Below the pieces are notes generated by a model, which worked only from the letters and a program-made list of their open reading frames with translations, was not told where the DNA came from and searched no databases. A program made the position numbers and the translations under genes. From assembly GCA_943736015.1 (NCBI GenBank), contig OX031060.1, positions 16,257,501 to 16,321,500 on the forward strand: 64,000 nt of DNA. Direction: 5' to 3'. This document shows, in pieces, positions 54,962 through 64,000 of the stretch. Origin of the DNA: Tridacna crocea. Its lineage: Eukaryota > Mollusca > Bivalvia > Cardiida > Cardiidae. The number at the start of each line of letters is the position of its first letter. Position 1 is the stretch's first letter.

Positions 54962-55079
54962 TCGGTCTTTCCGTATAAGAACAACCAGGGCACGAGCTTC
55001 ACAAAACACCTCGAGTGCTTGGCACTCTTGGTGTTTCCTGAAGCTCGTGCCCAGGTCATTCTTATACAGGAAGACCTCG
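54962..55079. repeat. Foldback element, 118 bp
   Basis: GGTCTTTCCGTATAAGAA...GGGCACGAGCTTC pairs with GAAGCTCGTGCCC...TTCTTATACAGGAAGACC around GAGTGCTTGGCACTC, itself palindromic. Confidence 0.75.
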
Positions 55080-55151
55080 TACTCAGTCAATATCCTATAC
55101 ATACAACCTCTATTTATATACAGCCTGAGTCATTTCTATAACAGTAAACAA

Positions 55152-55380
55152 TTTTACTCTTTACCAAACATCAATATCATAGACTGGTCCAATTTCAAAA
55201 CACTTTTGACAACAAAATTTAAATGGCAAAAATGACAGGGCTGTATCAGATCGTCAGGAAAAACATTTTTAGAAAAGGAGAAAATGCTGGTTACCAGCAT
55301 TTTCTCCTTTTCCAACAATGTTTTCAGAAGGCCTACTTTTCAGGGTTGTTATTTCTGGGGATTGTGTGGTAAAGGGTTGA
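55152..55380 (+). repeat. Family H MITE, full-length
   Basis: TTTACTCTTTACCAAACATC to GTGTGGTAAAGGGTTGA; inner palindrome intact, outer arm diverged (ACATTTTTAGAAAAGG). Confidence 0.65.
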
Positions 55381-55854
55381 ATTCTGCAGGATAAGAGTTA
55401 ACAGTGTGCCAGACTGATGTCAAAATTTATGCTGAAGTCTGTTTGGGGAACAATTCCAGATAAAAATTTTGAATGATAAGACTTTTATCACGTAACTAAT
55501 ATTTTCAGTGTAATATACCCATAACAAATTTTCTTATCTTATATTTGTTTGATATCGCAATTGTTTGATGTCATATTTGACATCATTTTGTACAATACAG
55601 GTATTTCATAGAATTGAATGGGTTTTATAGGTAGAACTGCATGTTGATTGTTTTGCATATCTTCCATGGGGGGATCCAGACGGGGGGACCGGGGGTCCGG
55701 ACTCCCCTGGAATTTTGGCAAAAATGTGGTTATCAGATTTGTGAATGGGACCGGTTTGATATTGCACAGTATTTATGTAAAATACAGCATGATTAAAAGT
55801 GTGGATAGTGTTGTCTGGAATTAAAATAAAATTTACTTTAATCCTTAATAGTCC

Positions 55855-56393
55855 TTAAAGGTGGCCCTTCAGATTTTGGGACGAAAATTTTACAAAAAAA
55901 GCAAAAAAATCATCCTTATACTCCCATAGCCTTTCATAAAACCCCAGTAGTCGAAAACCATCCGATAACACGAGAAATTAGAGATTTATTACGGACCACT
56001 ATGACACCAACGGGAGACACGTTCTATTTTTAGATTATCAATTCTCTCATTTAAATACAGGAAAACACAGACAAAGTTTCAAACATCCGTCGGAAGAAGA
56101 CATTATGGAAAACAATTATCACATGTTTGTTATGTAATGGAGTTTAAGCGTTATCAGTCACGTGCCAGTCATTTGTCATTCCCACAATGCTTATAGATTT
56201 TTGGCGCGAAATCTAAAAACAGCTTAAGAGGCTACGTAGCCTTTTAAGGGAATACCATCAAAAAAATATTTTTTTTTAATTTTATGATTCTTACTCATTT
56301 ATGATTTGTATTGTTTTTTTCATATAAATTTCAATGATATACATATTTTTTTTAATTTGGTGTGATTTGAAAATTCTAAATACCTACCTTTAA
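55855..56393 (+). repeat. Family G element, complete
   Basis: 539 bp, TTAAAGGTGGCCCTTCAGAT to TACCTACCTTTAA. Contains GGCTACGTAGCC. Confidence 0.75.
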
Positions 56394-57106
56394 GGCAACA
56401 ATTATGAAAAATTAGAGTGCAAGGTTGTGTACATGTAAATATAATAGCAGATATGCAGCAATACTATACACTTGTAAAATGATCACAGGGCTTTTACAAA
56501 ATAAATATATCTGTATCAGTAATAATTCAAAAGCACAAATCAAAGATCTGAGCAGGTTTTCTCATGTCTTAATTAAAACCGTATCAAAAATACAGCGTTA
56601 CAAAATTACGTTACCATGCAAAAAGCATTGATAAAAAAACAATCTGCCAAATGTTTGCGGTGAAACATAAAAGGTGAATGTTCAAATTATGTATCTTGTA
56701 TGATTTAGATACGAGTGGCTATCAGGTTACTGGTAGGTTGGTCGATCTTTGGCCAGCATTAGGTATACCAGCAGCAACATTTTTTTTCAACAAATGTAAG
56801 AAAGAAATAAAGGTTTAACATAAATAGTTAGAAAATACATAAATAAATTTAAAAAAATAAATTTGAAAAAATGTTCTAAATGTGGAGACCTCCTCATGGT
56901 TATAATTGGAAACATTGACTTTTCTTGTAACAGGCTAACATCCACTAAAATCCGGAAATCAAAGTATCATAATTATAATAAGACAAGTGCGTTTTCGGTG
57001 GGACTTCCCCTGAGAAAAATATCTGGATCCGCGCATTGTCTTCTCTGATTTAATTTGTTAAATATTGTTATGTGTTATATAAAAAGAATCTGACATTCGT
57101 TGATGT
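56394..57106. other. No gene seen
   Basis: AT-rich sequence with short frames only. Confidence 0.4.
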
Positions 57107-57328
57107 TTAACTCTTTACCAAACTACAAAATTTCAGACTGGTCCAAATTTAAAACATTTGCAGACGACAAACTAAACTTGACTCAAAAATTGAAATTTTA
57201 TAGGTAGAAAACGTTATTCGAAAAGGAGAAAATGCTGGTTACCAGCTTTTTATTCATTTCCCACAATGTTTTCAAATGCTTTCTTTCTCAGGGTCGTTAA
57301 AAGTTGGGATTGTGTGCTAATGGGTTAA
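57107..57328 (+). repeat. Family H MITE, full-length
   Basis: TTAACTCTTTACCAAACTAC to GTGTGCTAATGGGTTAA; right arm partly decayed (CAGCTTTTTATTCATTTCCC). Confidence 0.7.
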
Positions 57329-57454
57329 GGTAAAGTCTTATTAAAATTGTCAAGAAAAACTCTAAAAGCTCACTTAATAACATCTTCCCTGGACTTGAGT
57401 AATAAAATTTTATCTCATCAGCCAACCCATGTCAGACCCCATCTTTGAAATGGA

Positions 57455-57575
57455 ATAGAATTAGACATGAAAAGGGACAAAATGATAATTAATAGTATTT
57501 TGTCCCTTTTCCACACTGCTTTTAAAAGCCTTCCATAGGGCTATAATATTTGTAATTGTTTGGTAAAGGACTAAG
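57455..57575 (+). repeat. Family H fragment with divergent but paired arms
   Basis: AAAAGGGACAAAATGAT pairs with AGTATTTTGTCCCTTTT. Both arms carry GGGACAAAAT / ATTTTGTCCC instead of GGAGAAAAT / ATTTTCTCC. Ends TTGTTTGGTAAAGGACTAA. Confidence 0.55.
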
Positions 57576-58181
57576 TTTGCTTTTGGGGACAGCTTCGGTA
57601 GAGATCAGACTTCACAGAATGTGTAGTTTTATCCTAAATCTAGAATGTTTATAGATTGTATAGAATACCTAAATTTGCAGCTTGTTTTCTGTTATGACTA
57701 AGAATGTCTACTTCATTGATTTAGCACTGTAATAGTTAATTTATTGGAGCTCTGATTATAGTCAAATCAGCCATTAGACCAAAATCAGACTCTACAGAAT
57801 GTGTAGTTTTATTTAAATCTTCATGGACAGGATCATGGATGTCTTTTACAATTCCCTGAGATTGCAATACATGTACACCTATCTGTTTTCTTTCCAGGAC
57901 AGAATACCCACTACATTTATTTAGCTTAGTAATGATCGAATACATTTAGCAGTTAGAGTCAAATTCTGGGAGGTTGTTTTATGAAATCAATATTACCTAC
58001 TCATGTTAACTGTCAAATCCCGACATGTAACCTAATGACTCTATATTGTTTCTATGGTATCTTCATGTAATTATCACGTCCAGTTCCTGATAATATTGTG
58101 AAAAAACTGAAGAATGCTTACTTATACTGTGCACTGTTGTACACTTTTTCTTTGATTTACCGTAATACTGATGCTTATTTC
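57576..58181. other. No gene seen; short duplication
   Basis: TTCACAGAATGTGTAGTTTTAT (about 57610) recurs as CTACAGAATGTGTAGTTTTAT (about 57791), a diverged direct repeat. No supported frame. Confidence 0.4.
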
Positions 58182-58410
58182 TTAACCCTTTCCCAAACAA
58201 TCCCTGGTTTTTACTGGTCTAGAATAGTAGCCTTTTGAAAACATTGTGGGAAAAGGAGAAAATGCTGGTAACCAGCATTTTCTCCTTTTCCAACAATGTT
58301 TTCTACCCTATCATAGACAGAAATCATCTTTTCAGCAAGAGATGAATTGTCGTCTGCAAATACTTTCAATTTGGTCTAGTCCAAAAGTTTGTCGTTTGGG
58401 AAAGGGATAA
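58182..58410 (-). repeat. Family H MITE, first of an abutting pair
   Basis: TTAACCCTTTCCCAAACAAT to GTTTGGGAAAGGGATAA. Shares its last four bases (ATAA, 58407-58410) with the next copy. Confidence 0.75.
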
Positions 58411-58633
58411 CCATTTCTCAAACAATTCCTGGTTTTTGCAACTCAAAGAAAGAGAGGCCTTTTGAAAACATTTTGGAAAAAAGAGAAAATGCTGGTTACC
58501 AGCATTTCCTCCTTTTCTCACAATGTTTTCTAATCTTCCCAAGATAAATTTCAGATTTTGATTTTCATTAAATTTATGATCTGCAGATGCTTTCAATTTG
58601 GATGGGTCAAAATGTTGTCTGGTAAAGATTTAA
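58407..58633 (-). repeat. Family H MITE, second of the pair
   Basis: ATAACCATTTCTCAAACAAT to GTCTGGTAAAGATTTAA; more diverged than its partner. Confidence 0.65.
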
Positions 58634-58710
58634 GACAGTAAACTGTCGCTTTTTACAGGGGCGTAACCAAGAAAAAGCAAATTATATGCACGCCTGCGTG
58701 CATGAATGCC

Positions 58711-58875
58711 ATAATTATTCTCCATGGTTTTCTAAATTTGCAGTTAACCCATCTTCTGATTGGCTAAAGTAAACCAAATGGTTTAGCCAATCAGAAGTTG
58801 TGTTACTTACATATGTAGAAAATTCTGGAGATTAACACACAGAACATTCTTAAGAATGGTTGGTGAATACGGGCG
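58711..58875. repeat. Foldback element, GGCCCGTATTCACC family, copy 2
   Basis: CTTCTGATTGGCTAAAGTAA and GTTTAGCCAATCAGAAG arms. Right end GGTGAATACGGGC intact, left end lost. Confidence 0.65.
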
Positions 58876-58878
58876 TAG

Positions 58879-59072
58879 GATCTGTTTTCACAAACTATTT
58901 TCAAGAACATTCTTAGTAAGAATCTCCAATATTTTGTAAATTGGAAAGCATTGTAACTTGTAATTGGGTAAACCAAATGATTTAGCCAATCAGAAGTTGT
59001 GTTAATTTAGGATTTGGAAAATTTAGAGAATAAGATTGAGGAAGCTCTTAAGAGTTGTTGCGGAATACAGGC
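58879..59072. repeat. Foldback element, same family, copy 3
   Basis: AAGAACATTCTTAGTAAGAA, GATTTAGCCAATCAGAAG and GCGGAATACAGGCAC; diverged. Confidence 0.55.
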
Positions 59073-59090
59073 ACTGTTGGAGTTCCCGAT

Positions 59091-59319
59091 TTAACCCTTT
59101 ACCACACAGTCCCGACTTTTAATGACCCTGACAAAGAAGCCTATTGAAAACAGTGTGGGAAAAGGAGAAAATGCTGGTAACCAGCATTTTCTCCTTTTCC
59201 CACACTGTTTTCTGCCCTGCTGGAAAAAAATTTTGAGTTTTGAGTTAACGCTTATTTTGTGTCTGCAAGTGCTTTCAGTTTGGACCTGTCTGAAATTCCG
59301 TTGTTTGGTAAAGCGTTAT
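59091..59319 (-). repeat. Family H MITE with paired variant in the palindrome
   Basis: Arms GAAAACAGTGTGGGAAAAGG and CCTTTTCCCACACTGTTTTC. Consensus is ACATTGTG / CACAATGT, so T>G on one arm is matched by A>C on the other. Confidence 0.75.
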
Positions 59320-59507
59320 ATGCCCAGGTTTGCCCGTTTCTTTCTGAGGACTGATGATGGCCATCTTCAGCACTGATCATTGTTTTGACAATGATAAAGA
59401 TGGAAAGCAGCCAGTGGCTTGAGAAGAATACTGTGCAAAATCTGGTAAATTCAAACAAAGCTCAGGTTACATTGCATGAGTCATTGGGATATTGTTGAAT
59501 ATTGTTT

Positions 59508-59736
59508 TTAACTAATTACCAAATGACAAATTTTTGGCTTGACAGAATCGAAAGCATTTGCAGACGACAAAGTAAAAGTGACTGAAAATTTGAAATTTGT
59601 TTTGTGAAGGGTAGAACACATAGTGGGTAAAAGAGAAAATACTGGTTACCAGCATTTTCTCCTTTTTCTGGCAATGTTTTCAATTGGCTTCTTTCACAGG
59701 GTCGTCAAAAGTAGGGATTTTGTGGTAATGGGTTAA
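59508..59736 (+). repeat. Family H MITE, full-length, 49 bp before exon 2
   Basis: TTAACTAATTACCAAATGAC to GTGGTAATGGGTTAA. It ends 49 bp upstream of the exon 2 acceptor, the same placement as the H copy before the nuclear receptor exon. Confidence 0.75.
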
Positions 59737-59785
59737 TAGGTAACAAACAAAGCATTACTAATTGTAGACACTTATTTCTCTGCAG

Positions 59786-59968
59786 GTGACCCAAAATGCC
59801 CAGTGCTGTCTTACACAACGTATGTAATCCACCTTCATCCTATGTCAGATGCTTTTTGGCAGAGACCAAAGAGGAACATCCTCCCCACGGACTTTGTGTG
59901 GTACGACAATATTTCCATTGGAAATAGCACCTTGAACAAACTCATGAACAGAATTACTCAATCTGCAG
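59786..59968 (+). CDS. Crypton-derived DUF3504 protein, exon 2
   Basis: 183 bp (61 codons), phase 1 at both ends: ...CTCTGCAG|GTGACCCAAAATG and ATCTGCAG|GTAAAATG. Adds GDPKCPVLSYTTYVIHLHP, DAFWQRPKR and FVWYDNISIGNSTLNKLM. The (G)DP.CPV.S...Y...L.P..DAF.QRP pattern is characteristic of DUF3504/Crypton-derived proteins. This makes the link to exon 1 across 23.5 kb convincing. Confidence 0.8.
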
Positions 59969-60002
59969 GTAAAATGTTTTCAGCTACTATAATGATTTAA
60001 GA

Positions 60003-60162
60003 AATAATCTTCTTTCTATCGTAGTTTATCATACAATAAACCACCATTGTGAGTTATGAGGCACAATAAATAATCCATGAGGGCGATAGCCGGGATAGTT
60101 TATTTATTGTGCCACATAATTGTGGTTTATTGCATGATAAACCATGATAGAAAGAAGATAAT
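60003..60162. repeat. Foldback element, copy 2 (ATCGTAGTTTATCA type)
   Basis: CACAATAAATAATCCATGAG and GTTTATTTATTGTGCCAC arms, ends CTTCTTTCTATCG / ATAGAAAGAAG. Homologous to 32431-32592. Confidence 0.75.
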
Positions 60163-60185
60163 TTTAATTCTGACATGACCAATTC

Positions 60186-60384
60186 TTAACCCATTACTAC
60201 ACAATCCCTACTTTTGACGTCCCTGAGAAAGAAGTCTTTAGAAAACATTGTGGGAAAAGGAGAAAATGCTGGTAACCAGCATTTTCTCCTTTTCCCACAA
60301 TGTTTTCTACCCTTCACAAAACAAATTTCAAATTTTCAGTCACTTTTATTTTGTCGTCTGCAAATGCTTTAAATTTGGACAATT
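60186..60384 (-). repeat. Family H MITE, right end truncated
   Basis: TTAACCCATTACTACACAAT through an intact palindrome to TTTTGTCGTCTGCAAATGC. Another right-end fragment lies at about 60458-60530. Confidence 0.7.
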
Positions 60385-60864
60385 GCATGTAATAATACGA
60401 TTAGTAAAGTTTAATTCCTCTACCCTAATGCACTCAGAAAATATCATCATTTTTGGTCATACTTCATATTTTGTTGTCTGCAGTTGCTTTGAATTTGGAC
60501 AAGTCCAGCATTCTTTTGCTTGGTACATACACATACACAACTGCCGGTTTCAAAATGGCTGAATAAAATACATGTAAATATATGTGTATGTAAATATTCT
60601 AATCACACACAAATAACTTACTGGTAGAACATTATGAAAGGACAGATAAGCTTATGTCTTTGTTGGCATAATGATACATTACAAGATAAGAAGCATATAA
60701 CTAAAGCAGTCTTCTAATTTGAGTCTTTGATTGCAAATTGAAACCTTTGCCTAGTATCAAGGAAATGTTGTTTCATCCAATGAAATATCTGGTTAGAACA
60801 ATCAATTAGAAAAATGATAACATAGGCTACAATAATTGTACCCTTATTTGTATTCTCAAAGACT

Positions 60865-61094
60865 TTAATCCTTTACCAAACAATCCCTGGTTTTTACGAC
60901 CCTGAGATATAAGCCTTTTGAAAACATTGTGGGAAAAGGAGAAAATGCTGGTAACCAGCATTTTCTCCTTTTCCCGCAATGTTTTTGTATCCTCCAGGAA
61001 ACAGTATTCAGTTTTTGAGTTATGTTTGTTTTGTCATCTGCAAATGCTTTCAATTTGGACCAGTCCGAAATTTTGTCGTTTGGTAAAGGGTTAA
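60865..61094 (-). repeat. Family H MITE, full-length
   Basis: TTAATCCTTTACCAAACAAT to TTTGGTAAAGGGTTAA; palindrome with a C>G change in the right arm. Confidence 0.75.
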
Positions 61095-61106
61095 TATTTA
61101 TTCTAC

Positions 61107-61475
61107 TAACTCTTTACCTTGCACCCCAAGTATTAACGATCCTGAGAAAATACGCCTTTTGAAAGCATTGTAGGAAAACAAAAAAATGCGAGTAACCAGC
61201 ATTTTCTCCTTTACCCACAATATTTTCTACCTTATCAAATACAAATTCCATTTAAATGACCCTATTTCATACAATCTGTGATTTGATGGCCCTGAAGAAG
61301 GAAGTTTAGAAAACTTGTGGGGGAAAATGCTTATTACCATTGTTTTCTCCTTGTTCCACAATGTTTCCAATCTTTTTGAAGAAAATACCAACATGTGCGC
61401 GTTGCTCAATTTCAGTTTGATGTTTGCAAATACTTTCAATTTGGACACATCTAAAAATGTATGTTATAAGGAGTT
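61107..61475 (-). repeat. Two degenerate family H copies
   Basis: 61107-61250 (CTTTACCTTGCACCCC, AGTAACCAGCATTTTCTCC). 61250-61475 (CTTATTACCATTGTTTTCTC, TTTGCAAATACTTTCAATTT). Right ends decayed. Confidence 0.5.
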
Positions 61476-61897
61476 AATTTAGTTGTTATTTTTTTCTGTT
61501 TTGCCACAAATCACTACAGTATTAAAAGATTGTGTCCCAAAAGGAAACTGCTCTAGAATAAAAAAAAAAAATGCTTTTGCTGCAATATTTTTCATATGTG
61601 GTAATTTAATGCAGTACGTTAGAAGGAAACAAAAATCTGTTGATTTTATTGATGCTTTTGTGATCAGCTTTTCAGGTTTTAAGTGATAGTTTTAAATGTC
61701 AAAGATTTCGTATCAAAGATTTAAACTCTTTACCAAACAAATGAGTTACAAATCCTCTTTTGAAGGGTAGAAACTGTTTTGAGGGTTTTGCAATGGGTGG
61801 CTGCTGTACAAAGAATACTAGGAAAGACCGTGATGGCATATTTCTTTATACTGAAGACTTCTTGAAATTACCAAAATGTATTTCCTTACTTTTTCAG

Positions 61898-62211
61898 GAT
61901 TACCTGACAGTTACCCTATAAACGCCATCAAGTCATCATACATTCCTGTCATTGAATCTATATGTCGATCAGCCCTGTTTGGGAGTCAACAGTTTCGTCG
62001 CATTCTACAAATGAAACACAGCAATCACACAGACATTCACCTGGTACGCAAACGTCATTCAGAGGGATCTCTCTCCATTGCTAGTGCTCTTAGCGGAAGT
62101 GCTCTTTTTCGACCCCGTCTCTCCGAGCCCAGACTGCCAGTGTATATGATGAACTCAGAGGATGATGCTTTAAGATGTAACTCTGCTAGTCCTATATTAC
62201 GGTCAGTTTGA
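61898..62211 (+). CDS. Crypton-derived DUF3504 protein, exon 3 (C-terminus)
   Basis: Acceptor CTTTTTCAG|GATTACC, phase 1, reading LPDSYPINAIKSSYIPVI to a TGA at 62209-62211 (103 residues after the split codon). In recombinases of this family the segment is Y.NHSIR.T...L...GHKNESSIRSY, as I recall it. Here INAIKSS and MKHSNHTDIHLV align by eye: the second Arg is Lys, the His is kept, the following Arg is His, and the Tyr nucleophile is absent. LSGSALF matches the family's closing LS motif. The protein is therefore probably not a recombinase. An additional downstream exon cannot be excluded, but the stop is in frame. Confidence 0.7.
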
Positions 62212-62274
62212 GTCTGCATCTATATTAGGGCTAAGTTTAACCCTATATTGTAGTTCATGTGTCTAATTTTAGAA

Positions 62275-62590
62275 ATTTTATAGGTAAAGAAATGAAGTAA
62301 TTTAAGCTGGGGGGAATGATTTCCCGTCACAGTGAATAATTTCCTCCTACCAAAAATCTGGTTTATAGACTTAGGTCACTAGTTTTAAAAGTGGCATTCA
62401 TTGACAAAATAATCAGATGAAATATAATATATAATTTATTTCATCAGCTTGTGGTTAATATGGGGAAATATTTGCTGAAAAAGGGAAAGGTCTGCGAATA
62501 TAACTCGTGCCGTATTTTCGCATAATTTTCCCTTTTTTTCAGCAAATATTTCCCCATATTAACCACAACCTGATGAAATAATTTCTATTT
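62275..62590 (+). repeat. Dispersed repeat with foldback right half
   Basis: Arms TTATTTCATCAGCTTGTGGT / ACCACAACCTGATGAAATAA and GGGGAAATATTTGCTGAAAA / TTTCAGCAAATATTTCCCC. The left part GGTAAAGAAATGAAGTAATT is shared with 6850-7390 in inverse orientation. Confidence 0.7.
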
Positions 62591-62888
62591 ACTACACATG
62601 TTTAAACGGTTTAATGAAGAGATGTTTTGAAAATGTGTTGGGATACGGACAAAGTGCTAGAAAGCCAGTTTCTGTTTTCTTCCAGTGTCCTTGGGCAAGA
62701 TGCTTCAGAGTTCTAGTCTATTACAGGTACGATGACTGAAATAATTATGAAAAAGGGTGTAAAAAATATTTAATCAAGTCAGAAGATCACTTTTATTGCT
62801 ATTCAGAGTGACTTGGATTCAAATGTGAACAAAAACAACATACTGCCCCACAGAAAATAATTCTCTCAATTAAACATTGTAACTTTGG

Positions 62889-63116
62889 TAAATCACTACT
62901 GAACGACAATATTTTAGGCTTGTCCAAATTTAAAGCATTTACAGATGACAAAATAAAAGTGACTGAAAATTTGAAGTTTGTTTTGTGAAGGGTAGAAAAT
63001 ATTGTGGGAAAAGGAGAAAATGCTGGTTACCAGCATTTTGTCCTTTTCCCACAATGTTTTCAAAGGGCTTCTTTGTCAGGGTCAGCAAAGGTAGGGATTT
63101 TGTTGTAATGAGTTAA
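62889..63116 (+). repeat. Family H MITE, full-length
   Basis: TAAATCACTACTGAACGACA to GTTGTAATGAGTTAA; one palindrome mismatch (GCATTTTGTCC). Confidence 0.7.
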
Positions 63117-63425
63117 ATATGAAAATCTTAACATGAACTACAAAATCTCTACTATTCCAATTTGAACATGATCTTCTTACAAAGTCACAGACTGAACAAC
63201 ACATCATCAACAAGGTATGAGATGTTTGCTTTTATGTTAGACAATGCACATAGAGGTTATCCTAACCTTTTTTATCCTCATGTTTTTGTTCCCGGTGCTG
63301 CAAGTCCTCCTGGTCTTGCTAGAAGCCTGGCCAACTAGTAAGGGAGAAAGCATGGAAACAAGAAATTCCAGAAAGTATTCAAATGCAAAGTCATATCAAA
63401 TTGATATGTTCTATATTTGCTTTTT

Positions 63426-64000
63426 ATACGCCCGTCGAAGACGGGACGTATTATGGGATCACCCGTGCCGGGCGGGCGGGCGTCCGGGCGGGCAGTCATC
63501 CGGGCAGGCGGGCCGGCGGGCGGTGTCCAGTTCTTTGTCCGGAGCATATCTCCAAAACTATACAAGCTAGGGTTATGAAATTTCATGGGTGGATAGATCT
63601 CATCGAGGGGGAGTGCAGTGCACAGGAATCATAACTCTTGCTCACTTAACTTTTGAGTTATTGCCCTTTGTTGTTTTTCAAACTTGAATTTTGTCCGGAG
63701 CATATCTCCAAAAGTATACTACCTAGGGTTATGAAATTTCATTGGTGGATAGATCTCATCGAGGGGGAGTGCAGTGCACAAGAATCATAACTCTTGCTCG
63801 CTTAACTTTTGAGTTATTGCCCTTTGTTGTTTTTCATACTTGAATTTTGTCCGGAGCATATCTCCAAAATTATACTACCTAGGGTTATGAAATTTCATGG
63901 GTGGATAGATCTCATCGAGGGGGAGTGCAGTGCACAGGAATCATAACTCTTGCTTGCTTCATTTTTGAGTTATTGCCCTTTGTTGTTTTTCATACTTGAA
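63426..64000 (+). repeat. T156 tandem-core element (runs off the window)
   Basis: Starts TATACGCCCGTCGAAGACGG hairpin and GGGACGTATTATGGGATCAC, then a GC-rich GGGC microsatellite. Units with TTGTCCGGAGCATATCTCC follow at 63535, 63691 and 63847, exactly 156 bp apart and nearly identical (young). Confidence 0.8.

Larger units (their letters stand above)
36287..59785 (+). other. Intron 1 (23,499 bp) of the Crypton-derived gene
   Basis: Starts GTGGGTAATG and ends TTATTTCTCTGCAG. It splits the domain just before the GDPKCPV motif. The intron carries the complete LTR retrotransposon in antisense, about 20 family H copies in both orientations, two family G copies and several DNA transposons. Splicing joins phase 1 to phase 1 and gives the family-typical sequence across the junction. 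Confidence 0.75.
59969..61897 (+). other. Intron 2 (1,929 bp)
   Basis: GTAAAATG to TTACTTTTTCAG. Holds a foldback element and four family H copies or fragments. Confidence 0.75.

Noticed and set aside
63241..63340. Hydrophobic exon (ATG at 63244) between acceptor- and donor-like sites
   Set aside because: It does not join in frame to exon 3 of the upstream gene and has no independent support.
63460..63530. CpG island from the GGGC-rich stretch
   Set aside because: It is a short microsatellite inside the head of the T156 element, not a promoter-associated region.

Overview
The window looks like a piece of a mollusc, most likely bivalve, nuclear genome. It is AT-rich, has almost no long reading frames, splits its one multi-exon gene across a 23 kb intron, and is packed with short interspersed elements: tRNA-derived SINEs ending in GTGGYGTTAAAC-type tails, tandem-core elements ending in hairpin/CCCTCTTGTT motifs, and foldback elements. 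Species is not determinable from sequence alone; the bivalve call is an inference from repeat style and gene content.

Three protein-coding loci are well supported. (1) 20007-21947 (+): an intact nuclear receptor (646 aa, single coding exon behind a 5'-UTR splice acceptor) with a complete two-zinc-finger DNA-binding domain and a ligand-binding domain. (2) 35590-36286 + 59786-59968 + 61898-62211 (+): a three-exon, 397-aa gene whose product has the Crypton-type tyrosine-recombinase-derived domain (DUF3504; KIAA1958/QRICH1/ZMYM-like). All exon junctions are phase 1 and give a continuous protein; the recombinase active site looks eroded. A TATA box and two perfect CREs lie upstream or in its leader. 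(3) 42091-46803 (-): the 1570-aa Gag-Pol of a complete LTR retrotransposon (41307-47466) lying antisense inside intron 1 of gene 2. Its pol order is protease-integrase-RT-RNase H, a Ty1/copia-like order in a Ty3/gypsy element, as in Gmr1-type elements, and its gag contains a SCAN-like capsid region.

Layout: 1-19.6 kb, repeats with a non-repetitive island at about 13.6-15.1 kb; 19.7-22.3 kb, nuclear receptor; 22.5-34 kb, tandem-core elements, SINEs and a broken retroelement gag; 35.2-62.2 kb, the Crypton-derived gene with its TE-filled introns; 63.4-64 kb, start of a 156-bp tandem array.

The dominant feature is one about 229-bp, TTAA-ended, hairpin-bearing MITE-like family (called family H here), with more than 45 full or partial copies. 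Its core is a 67-nt near-perfect palindrome, and several diverged copies carry matched changes on both arms. In feature entries, family-H '+' means the copy reads TTAACTCATTACC-first, '-' the complement. A second TTAA-ended family (G, about 540-566 bp, TTAAAGGTGG ends) has four copies. Tandem-core elements (T) are named by their unit length: T148, T155, T156, T165, T166.
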